NCBI GenBank assembly: GCA_002476905.1
Contig: DLND01000050.1
Location: 1-5,520, forward strand
Direction: 5' to 3'
Length of the DNA stretch: 5,520 nucleotides
DNA from: Flavobacteriales bacterium UBA7519
GTDB taxonomy: Bacteria; Bacteroidota; Bacteroidia; Flavobacteriales; Weeksellaceae
Shown here: positions 1 to 4,801 of the stretch, in pieces
How positions within the stretch are numbered: the stretch's first letter is position 1
Layout: each line of letters starts with the position of its first letter
Position numbers and translations under genes: made by a program
The notes under the pieces: generated by a model
Databases searched by the model: none
Seen by the model: only the letters and a program-made list of their open reading frames with translations
What the model was told of the DNA's origin: nothing

Positions 1-552
1 TGTATTTCCAATAATGCAGGCGTTGATGATTTCGGTTTGGGCTTATTATTACAGAAAAAACAAATTAAGAAAATGATTTCTTCCTATGTTGGAGAAAACG
101 CAGAATTCGAACGTCAGATGTTATCCGGAGAATTAGAAGTAGAATTAACACCTCAAGGAACACTTGCTGAAAAATGCAGAGCTGCACAAGCTGGGATTCC
201 TGCTTTTTACACGCCAGCAGGCTTCGGAACCGAAGTTGCGGAAGGTAAAGAAGTCAAAGATTTCAATGGAAAACCTCATATCTTGGAACACGCTTATAAC
301 GCTGAATTCTCAATCGTAAAAGCTTGGAAAGGCGACCATGCTGGAAACTTGATTTTCAAAGGTTCGGCTCGTAATTTTAATTTTCCAATGGCTGGTGCGG
401 GAAAAATTACCATTGCAGAAGTCGAAGAATTGGTAGAACCAGGGCAATTAGATCCAAATGAAATCCACATTCCCGGAATTATGGTTCAAAGGATTTTCCA
501 AGGCGAAAATTATGAGAAAAGGATAGAGCAGAGGACGGTGAGGAAAAGATAA
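1..552 (+). CDS. scoA: 3-oxoacid (succinyl-CoA:acetoacetate) CoA-transferase subunit A, 5'-truncated by the window edge
   Basis: This is the A subunit of the two-subunit CoA-transferase that moves CoA between succinyl-CoA and acetoacetate in ketone-body and short-chain acid metabolism (cytosolic, heteromeric with subunit B). The frame is open from base 1 to the TAA at 550-552, giving 183 residues. Family members are about 230 residues, so roughly 50 N-terminal residues lie outside the window; the ATG-less frame before codon 13 reads [12 protein letters not shown], typical interior family sequence. Other recognisable blocks are [63 protein letters not shown] and the terminal [12 protein letters not shown]...[13 protein letters not shown]. 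The catalytic glutamate of this enzyme is on subunit B. Only 2 bp separate its stop from the convergent mazF stop. Its last 20 codons plus stop are copied twice downstream (1176-1245 and 1868-1927). The partner scoB is 4.2 kb away instead of adjacent. The family call is secure; the true start is not visible. Confidence 0.95.
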   Translation, partial: CISNNAGVDDFGLGLLLQKKQIKKMISSYVGENAEFERQMLSGELEVELTPQGTLAEKCRAAQAGIPAFYTPAGFGTEVAEGKEVKDFNGKPHILEHAYNAEFSIVKAWKGDHAGNLIFKGSARNFNFPMAGAGKITIAEVEELVEPGQLDPNEIHIPGIMVQRIFQGENYEKRIEQRTVRKR

Positions 553-557
553 GTTTA
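488..557 (+). repeat. Direct repeat R1: functional 3' end of scoA
   Basis: This 70-bp stretch covers the last codons of scoA, its TAA stop (550-552) and five further bases, gttta. It aligns without gaps to 1176-1245 (R2; 66 of 70 identical by hand alignment) and, from 493, to 1868-1927 (R3; 55 of 60 identical). The mazF stop codon on the opposite strand (555-557) lies inside the shared gttta tail, so the right edge of the repeat also supplies the end of the toxin gene. Confidence 0.93.
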
Positions 558-878
558 GTCAACAAATGTTTCTTTAAGTACATTTTTTACTTCTACAATT
601 TCGTTTAGAGATAATTTTCCGAAGATTTTTGTTATTCTTTTTCTATCCACAGTTCTGATTTGATCAATAACAACCCATCCTTTTTTGTTATTGGTTTGCA
701 CTTCTACCCGAGTTGGATAAGGCCTAGAAGAACTTGTCATCGGAGCAATAATAATTGTATTGAGAAATTTATTCATTTCGTTAGGAGAAATAACAACACA
801 AGGTCTGGTTTTCTTTATTTCACTTCCAACGGTTGGATCTAGATTTACCAGCACAATTTCATATTGGCTTATTTCCAT
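555..878 (-). CDS. mazF: MazF/PemK-family endoribonuclease toxin
   Basis: Predicted sequence-specific mRNA-cleaving toxin of a type II toxin-antitoxin system, 107 residues, a normal MazF length. The N-terminal block IVLVNLDPTVGSEIKKTRP followed by CVVISPNEMN is the MazF/PemK signature. Arg25 (in KTRP) and Thr48 (in IAPMTSS) fall at the positions of the catalytic Arg25/Thr48 of the characterised Bacillus subtilis MazF, so the toxin looks catalytically intact. DQIRTVDRKRI (72-82) is the second conserved block, lining the RNA and antitoxin groove in the family. The ATG at 876-878 lies inside the end of mazE, a 10-bp overlap that implies translational coupling. The gene ends convergently to scoA with a 2-bp gap, and its stop lies in the scoA-derived repeat R1. 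The RNA target cannot be read from the sequence. The symbol is a family-level assignment. Confidence 0.92.
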   Translation of the reverse strand: MEISQYEIVLVNLDPTVGSEIKKTRPCVVISPNEMNKFLNTIIIAPMTSSSRPYPTRVEVQTNNKKGWVVIDQIRTVDRKRITKIFGKLSLNEIVEVKNVLKETFVD

Positions 879-1114
879 TCTTCAAAATTTTCATCTTCAA
901 AAATGTCATCGATCAGCATTTGGTCTTCTCCATTTTCGTGCATTGTTTTAAATGCCTTTTCCCAATTTTTTCTTGGTTCTGTTTTGGGTTTTAAAACAAT
1001 GAAACCCTTCTCAAGAATGAGTTCTATTTTATCCTGAATATTATATTTTTCAAGAATTGTTTTTGAGAGTCTTATTCCTTTAGAATTTCCAATATTAATG
1101 ACAGATAATTCCAT
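869..1114 (-). CDS. mazE: MazE-like antitoxin with AbrB/SpoVT DNA-binding fold
   Basis: Predicted antitoxin that neutralises the MazF-like protein encoded directly downstream and represses its own operon. The 81-residue product begins with an AbrB-type swapped-hairpin domain (about residues 1-45), whose hallmark IGNSKGIRLSKTILEKYNI (residues 8-26) matches the GNSxGIRLPK pattern of MazE/AbrB antitoxins. The C-terminal half is acidic (EDQMLIDDIFEDENFEEW, 63-80), as expected for the flexible tail that occupies the MazF active groove. Its last 10 bp overlap mazF. The ATG at 1112-1114 begins the AbrB strand directly, and a candidate promoter with an overlapping palindrome lies 20-50 bp upstream. 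No strong Shine-Dalgarno site is visible, usual for Bacteroidota. Confidence 0.9.
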   Translation of the reverse strand: MELSVINIGNSKGIRLSKTILEKYNIQDKIELILEKGFIVLKPKTEPRKNWEKAFKTMHENGEDQMLIDDIFEDENFEEWK

Positions 1115-1135
1115 AACTGAATTGGTTTGTTATTA

Positions 1136-1166
1136 CAAAGTAATTACTTTTATTTTATATGACAAA
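1136..1166 (-). promoter_or_regulatory. Candidate promoter and operator of mazEF
   Basis: On the minus strand, TTTG (1163-1166) is followed after 19 nt by TTACTTTG (1136-1143), one base off the Bacteroidota -7 consensus TAnnTTTG. A perfect 14-bp palindrome, AAAGTAATTACTTT (1137-1150), covers the -7 element. That is a natural place for MazE or the MazE-MazF complex to bind and shut the operon down. The whole unit lies between mazE and repeat R2, so the cassette carries its own control region. Found by eye, not tested. Confidence 0.55.
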
Positions 1167-1175
1167 ATTTATTTT

Positions 1176-1245
1176 AAAGGATTTTCCAAGGTGAGAATTA
1201 TGAGAAAAGGATAGAGCAGAGGACTGTGAGGAAGAGATAAGTTTA
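1176..1245 (+). repeat. Direct repeat R2: orphan copy of the scoA 3' end
   Basis: A 70-bp gapless copy of R1 with four differences, at 1192, 1195, 1225 and 1234. Read in the scoA frame from 1178 it still encodes [20 protein letters not shown] then TAA (1238-1240); all four differences are third-position synonymous changes (Gly, Glu, Thr, Lys codons). The codon directly before it in this frame is TAA (1175-1177), so it is not translated as part of a gene here. The copy includes the five post-stop bases gttta. It separates the mazEF unit from the parDE unit. Confidence 0.93.
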
Positions 1246-1260
1246 TGAATTTTTCACTCA

Positions 1261-1554
1261 TTAAATGTGCAAATCAATGTCCATCTGTTGATGAAGAATT
1301 CGGACGATTTCTATTGTTTCGTCTTTCAAATTGATTTTATAAAAAATAAAATGTGATTTAACTCGGGAACGATAATACCCTTTTCTGATTTCGTTATAAT
1401 CTTTCCCGTATTTTGGATTGTCAGAAATATATTCGATTTCATTCATAATCAAATCATAATAATAGTCCGCTTGCTCCAGCGACCATTCTTCAAAAGTATA
1501 AAGCCAGATATTTTCTAAATCAATCTCAGCCAGTTTACTGATTTTGTAATTCAT
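1261..1554 (-). CDS. parE: ParE-family toxin (RelE/ParE superfamily)
   Basis: Predicted type II toxin, 97 residues, typical ParE size. Family features in order: AEIDLENIWLYTFEEWSLEQA (residues 9-29; the A-x-x-D-L-x-x-I-W-x-Y-T...W...QA helix), a DNPKYGKD turn, RKGYYRSRVKSHFIFYKI (57-74) with the conserved basic strand followed by HFIFY, and IEIVRILHQQMD (81-92), the C-terminal RILHxxMD motif. Characterised ParE proteins poison DNA gyrase, unlike the RNA-cleaving RelE branch; the RILHxxMD ending favours ParE, but the target is inferred. The start codon overlaps the parD stop as TAATG on the coding strand, so translation is probably coupled. The gene ends 15 bp before repeat R2. Confidence 0.9.
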   Translation of the reverse strand: MNYKISKLAEIDLENIWLYTFEEWSLEQADYYYDLIMNEIEYISDNPKYGKDYNEIRKGYYRSRVKSHFIFYKINLKDETIEIVRILHQQMDIDLHI

Positions 1555-1802
1555 TATTCGGCAGAATATTTCTGATGCAAATTCTGTTTGAATTTTTCAC
1601 GGTCAAAGTCTGATGAAAATCCAGATTTTTCACCTTTTTTAAGTTCCTTTATCAATTCAGTTTTCTTAATTTCTTCGTGCTCGAATAGTCGCAAAGCAGC
1701 TCGGACAACTTCGCTGGCAGAAGAATATTTGCCATCTTTGATTTGAGAATTAATAAAATTATCGAAATAATCGCCTAATAAAATTGAAGTATTTTTAGCC
1801 AT
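1554..1802 (-). CDS. parD: ParD-family antitoxin (ribbon-helix-helix)
   Basis: Predicted antitoxin of the ParE toxin encoded next to it. The 82-residue product starts with the ribbon-helix-helix DNA-binding domain: NTSILLGDYFDNFINSQIKD (4-23; the beta strand and first helix) and GKYSSASEVVRAALRLFEHEE (24-44), where YSSASEVVRAALRLxE is the hallmark of ParD. The remainder, including KKGEKSGFSSDFDREKF (55-71), corresponds to the segment that wraps the toxin in ParD-ParE complexes. It is first in a two-gene operon with a 1-nt stop/start overlap to parE. A palindrome within the candidate promoter upstream suggests autorepression. A one-codon ATG-TAA reading frame (1807-1802) overlaps its start. 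Confidence 0.92.
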   Translation of the reverse strand: MAKNTSILLGDYFDNFINSQIKDGKYSSASEVVRAALRLFEHEEIKKTELIKELKKGEKSGFSSDFDREKFKQNLHQKYSAE

Positions 1803-1825
1803 TACATTTTGATTTTAATCTAAAT

Positions 1826-1856
1826 CAAATATACCAAGTTTTGGTATGTTTTGCAA
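1826..1856 (-). promoter_or_regulatory. Candidate promoter and operator of parDE
   Basis: On the minus strand TTGC (1853-1856) is followed after 19 nt by TATATTTG (1826-1833), an exact match to the Bacteroidota -7 consensus TAnnTTTG; the upstream box is one base off TTTG. The perfect inverted repeat ATACCAA-gtt-TTGGTAT (1831-1847) lies between the two boxes and runs into the -7 element, exactly where a ribbon-helix-helix repressor such as ParD would block transcription. The spacing matches the mazEF promoter (19 nt). Assigned by eye. Confidence 0.6.
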
Positions 1857-1867
1857 GTTTTTTAATT

Positions 1868-1927
1868 ATTTCCCAAGGCGAGAATTATGAGAAAATGATA
1901 GAGCAGAGGACTGTGAGGAAAAAATAA
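1868..1927 (+). repeat. Direct repeat R3: degenerating orphan copy of the scoA 3' end
   Basis: A 60-bp gapless match to scoA 493-552 with five differences. In the scoA frame it reads [19 protein letters not shown] then TAA (1925-1927): three changes alter the protein (Phe to Ser, Arg to Met, Arg to Lys) and two are synonymous. It shares the GAG and ACT codons with R2 against GAA and ACG in R1. It lacks the gttta tail found after R1 and R2. The amino-acid changes suggest that it has not been under coding selection for some time, making it the oldest copy. Confidence 0.9.
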
Positions 1928-1941
1928 AAAATAGTTTTCAG

Positions 1942-1973
1942 TTCAATTTGAATTTTTTTAAATTAGAATTGAA
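1942..1973 (-). terminator. AT-rich hairpin between the DUF4145 gene and parDE, possible terminator
   Basis: TTCAATT (1942-1948) pairs with AATTGAA (1967-1973). The stem continues through a T-G wobble and one mismatch to five more A-T pairs around a tttt loop at 1956-1959. Read on the minus strand, a T-rich run (TATTTTTTATTTT) follows about 10 nt after the stem. It lies just downstream of the DUF4145 stop (1984-1986) and could end that transcript. The stem is nearly all A-T and the T-run is offset, so this is a weak terminator candidate. Confidence 0.4.
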
Positions 1974-1983
1974 AAAAATATAA

Positions 1984-2826
1984 TCACTGAATTTTTCTAC
2001 TGTTTCTTAATTCTTCTTTTATCTGTTTAAGCTTTTCTGGTTTAACAAAAATTTCAAAAATAATAATTAAGAATAAATCGTGTAGAGAGTTTACATCATT
2101 GCTAGAAAAGTTTTGTAATTCTATATCTTCTTCTGGATGAGCGCCTTGATTTCCAATATCTTTGATGAGTTTAGTGTGTTCGTGAAAGATTTCAGATAAA
2201 TCAATTTTTAATTTATTTTCATTAATCTTTAACCATTCTAGTTGACCATATAAACTTTTTCCTTGAGCACCAAGAATTTCTTTTGCAATAATTTGAATAG
2301 CCCTTCTAAACATTATTGTAGCTGAAATATTTTTATTATGATTCATTGCAAATATAGCTTCAGAAACGCTATCTCTAAGTGATATGTATTTCTGAGGAAT
2401 GTTTTCCAATGATTCTTCTATTTCAGAAGTTGGGATTGATAATATTTCGAAAATCAAATATTTATATTTTCTAATAAATTCTTCATTTTCATATTCTTCG
2501 TCGTCAAAATTGATAGTTGATTCCATCAATTCATCTTTCGAATTATATATTTCTTCTAATTTTATTTTAACAGTTTGTTTGATTATAATTCTTAAGCATT
2601 TTGGACACTTTAACTGTAATGTATGAAAAATAGGAAATTCGTAAGAATCGTCAAAAATTCCATTCACATATCTTTTTGATATTATTTTAAAGAATACATC
2701 TTTTTTGCAATAATCACAAGTTCCATCAAATTCACCACTATATTCATAATCTTTGTAATCATTGTACAATAAATTATGATTGTTTTTTAAATATTGTAAG
2801 AAATCTATAGCATTAATATTTTTCAT
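1984..2826 (-). CDS. DUF4145-domain protein with N-terminal zinc-ribbon cysteines
   Basis: Protein of unknown biochemical function, 280 residues from the start chosen here. Residues 37-77 hold two CxxC pairs (C37/C40 in TCDYC; C74/C77 in KCPKC), a likely zinc ribbon. An acidic linker (FDDEEYENEE, 107-116) follows. The C-terminal half (about 150-262) resembles DUF4145: an ATIMFRRAIQIIAKEIL helix (169-185), GKSLYGQLEWL (189-199), and the family's GNxGAH core as KDIGNQGAH (222-230). DUF4145 proteins are all-alpha and often occur near restriction-modification or other defence genes, so a defence or accessory role is plausible but unproven. I chose the ATG at 2824-2826; an in-frame ATG at 2857-2859 adds 11 residues but lies inside the candidate -7 box. 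Sampled rows are about 20% GC by hand count, versus about 45% in a scoB row, suggesting acquisition. No membrane segment is evident. Confidence 0.8.
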   Translation of the reverse strand: MKNINAIDFLQYLKNNHNLLYNDYKDYEYSGEFDGTCDYCKKDVFFKIISKRYVNGIFDDSYEFPIFHTLQLKCPKCLRIIIKQTVKIKLEEIYNSKDELMESTINFDDEEYENEEFIRKYKYLIFEILSIPTSEIEESLENIPQKYISLRDSVSEAIFAMNHNKNISATIMFRRAIQIIAKEILGAQGKSLYGQLEWLKINENKLKIDLSEIFHEHTKLIKDIGNQGAHPEEDIELQNFSSNDVNSLHDLFLIIIFEIFVKPEKLKQIKEELRNSRKIQ

Positions 2827-2856
2827 AAGAATTGTTTCAAAATATTGTATTAATAT

Positions 2857-2886
2857 CAAATTTAATCAATTATAATCAAAATCAAA
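2857..2886 (-). promoter_or_regulatory. Candidate promoter of the DUF4145 gene
   Basis: On the minus strand TTTG (2883-2886) is followed after 18 nt by TAAATTTG (2857-2864), an exact TAnnTTTG match. The upstream box overlaps the stop codon of the ABC gene (2882-2884). Transcription would begin near 2850, giving a short leader before the ATG at 2824-2826 and excluding the ATG at 2857-2859. The DUF4145 gene can therefore be expressed independently of the exporter. The region is very AT-rich, so a chance match is possible. Confidence 0.5.
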
Positions 2887-4684
2887 TATTATTTTCCGCT
2901 GACTTCCTCTCCCCAATCTGCTGTCTCCACATCGCATAATACAATCCTTTTTCTGCAATAAGGTTGTCGTGAGAGCCGGTTTCTATAATTTGTCCGCGTT
3001 CCAAAACATAAATTCGGTCGGCGTGCATAATCGTGCTTAATCTATGCGCGATGAGAACCGTGATTTGTTCCTTTTGTTCAGAAATTTCCTTGATGGTTGA
3101 AGTGATTTCTTCTTCTGTAATACTGTCCAGTGCAGAAGTGGCTTCGTCAAAAATCAATAAGTTTGGTTTTCTCAATAATGCTCTTGCAATGGCAATTCTT
3201 TGTTTTTCGCCTCCACTTAATTTTAATCCGCCTTCGCCAATGACCGTTTCGATTCCTTTTTCAGCACGTTCCAATAAAGTTTTAGTACTGGATTTTTTCA
3301 AAGCTAATTCTATGTCTTCTTCGCTGGCGTTAGGATTTACGAAAAGTAGATTTTCTTTGATAGTTCCTGCAAAAAGCTGTGTGTCTTGAGTTACAAATCC
3401 GATTTGGTTTCTCAATTCATCAAAGTCAAATTCGTTTCCGTTGACTTGATTATAAAAAATATTGCCTTCCTGAGGTCTATACAATCCAACTAACAATTTT
3501 ACAAGTGTACTTTTTCCTGAACCACTCGGACCAACAAACGCAATCGTTTCTCCATTTTTTACATCAAATGAAATGTTGTTCAACGCTTTGTATTGCGCCG
3601 ACTGATGTTTGAAAGAAACGTGTCTGAACTCTAATTCTTCAATAGCCCCAATTTGTTTTGGCGTTTGTGGTTTTTGTTCAACTGGTTTTTTCATCAGATT
3701 ATCAAAGTTTCGCAACGATGCTTCGGCTTCTCGATAAGAAATAATGATATTCCCGATTTCCTGCATCGGACCAAAAATGAAAAATCCGTAAAACATCAAT
3801 GACAGATATTGTCCAGGCGTTACAATATCTCTGAAAATCAAATATAAAAGCGTCAACGTAATCAATTGTTGAAGAAAATTAACCATCGTTCCCTGAATGA
3901 AACTCAATGAACGTATGCTTTTTACTTTCTTCAGTTCCAGACCAAGAATTTTGTAAGTATTGTTATTCAGACGATTGATTTCCTGTTTTGTTAATCCAAG
4001 ACTTTTTACAATTTCGATATTTCGCAAACTTTCGGTGGTACTTCCAGCCAAACTTGTGGTTTCGATAACAATTGTTTTCTGTATATTTTTGATTCTTTTA
4101 CTTAAAAGATTAGTCACAAATGCAATCAGAAAAATCCCGACAATATAAACAGGCATTATCGACCAATGCAATCGAATCGCATAAACTGAAACGAAAATGA
4201 TACTGACCAAAATTCCGAAAAATACATTGATAAAATTCGTAATAAACTTCACCGAATCTTCTCTTACTTTGGTCAAAATAGACAATGTTTCGCCACTTCT
4301 CTGGTCTTCGAATTCCTGATAAGGTAATGCCATAGAATGCTGCAATCCATCCGTGAAAATATTAGCTCCGAATTTTTGAGTAATGACATTGACAGCATAA
4401 TCCTGAAATGCTTTTGCAATTCTGCTGACCATTGCAGTTCCAATCAGTAATCCTAAAAAGTAAAATGCGCCGTGATAAATATCGGTTCCATAAAGGAATT
4501 GATTCAAATCTCTGGATAATGTTTTTTCTTTATCAAAAAAATGCGGATGCGTTACGAGTTGGTCCAAAATATTCCCTGTGATTGCTGGTGCAAATAAAGA
4601 AAATACCTGATTGACAGCGGCTAAAACCAACGAGGCGATAATCAGCCATTTATGTGGTTTGAGGTAATGTAATAATGTCTTCAT
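2882..4684 (-). CDS. ABC exporter half-transporter (fused membrane and ATPase domains, MsbA-like)
   Basis: ATP-driven inner-membrane exporter of the type IV (MsbA/MDR-like) fold; 600 residues, the usual length for a homodimeric half-transporter. Residues 1-330 form the membrane domain, with hydrophobic segments near 14-34, 72-90, 150-170, 176-194, 265-285 and 290-312. The ATPase domain follows with an intact motif set: Walker A GPSGSGKST (385-393), Q-loop Q433 (VTQDTQLF), signature LSGGEKQR (489-496), Walker B LLIFDE (509-514) with Glu514, D-loop SALD (517-520) and switch His547 (IAHRLST). The substrate cannot be read from sequence; lipid, peptide or drug export are all possible. The ATG at 4682-4684 gives a normal N-terminus (MKTLLHYLKPHKWL). 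It diverges from scoB and is followed after 55 bp by the DUF4145 gene. A partner half-transporter is not visible. Confidence 0.93.
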   Translation of the reverse strand: MKTLLHYLKPHKWLIIASLVLAAVNQVFSLFAPAITGNILDQLVTHPHFFDKEKTLSRDLNQFLYGTDIYHGAFYFLGLLIGTAMVSRIAKAFQDYAVNVITQKFGANIFTDGLQHSMALPYQEFEDQRSGETLSILTKVREDSVKFITNFINVFFGILVSIIFVSVYAIRLHWSIMPVYIVGIFLIAFVTNLLSKRIKNIQKTIVIETTSLAGSTTESLRNIEIVKSLGLTKQEINRLNNNTYKILGLELKKVKSIRSLSFIQGTMVNFLQQLITLTLLYLIFRDIVTPGQYLSLMFYGFFIFGPMQEIGNIIISYREAEASLRNFDNLMKKPVEQKPQTPKQIGAIEELEFRHVSFKHQSAQYKALNNISFDVKNGETIAFVGPSGSGKSTLVKLLVGLYRPQEGNIFYNQVNGNEFDFDELRNQIGFVTQDTQLFAGTIKENLLFVNPNASEEDIELALKKSSTKTLLERAEKGIETVIGEGGLKLSGGEKQRIAIARALLRKPNLLIFDEATSALDSITEEEITSTIKEISEQKEQITVLIAHRLSTIMHADRIYVLERGQIIETGSHDNLIAEKGLYYAMWRQQIGERKSAENNI

Positions 4685-4801
4685 AATTAGAATTGCAAAA
4701 TTACTGATATAAATCTGATTGTTTTATTAATATTTACTGTAAGAGAAAAAGCATTTTTCTATCACGTGAAATAATGATATATTGCGGTATAACATTTTAC
4801 T
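4685..4801. promoter_or_regulatory. Divergent control region of the ABC exporter and scoB
   Basis: These 117 bp must hold promoters in both directions. Toward the exporter (minus strand), TAATTTTG (4696-4703) fits TAnnTTTG but lacks a clear upstream TTTG and would leave a leader of only about 5 nt. Toward scoB, TATATTGC (4778-4785) is a poor -7 match with TTTC 18 nt upstream. Two inverted repeats lie side by side: AGAAAAA-gca-TTTTTCT (4744-4760) and the 8-bp palindrome TCACGTGA (4762-4769). Either could be an operator; the first could also form a small hairpin. The promoter calls are weak, while the palindromes are plain in the sequence. Confidence 0.4.

Noticed and set aside
660..951. Plus-strand open frames opposite mazF and mazE
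   Set aside because: The products look random and the opposite strand carries well-supported overlapping toxin and antitoxin genes.
488..1927. Three copies of a 60-70 bp repeat considered as a CRISPR array or a transposon end pair
   Set aside because: Copies are nearly 690 bp apart, enclose protein genes and are clearly the scoA coding end; they are direct, not inverted, and no transposase is present.
488..1927. Short-read misassembly as the source of the repeats
   Set aside because: The longest exact run shared by R1 and R2 is only about 29 bases and each copy has its own differences, so collapse or false joining is unlikely, although long reads would settle it.
2857..2859. Upstream ATG as the start of the DUF4145 protein
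   Set aside because: It lies inside the candidate -7 box, the extra 11 residues are not typical, and the ATG at 2824-2826 gives a normal leader; it cannot be fully excluded.
3033..4148. Plus-strand open frames within the ABC exporter gene
   Set aside because: Antisense shadows of a complete transporter whose motifs are all intact.
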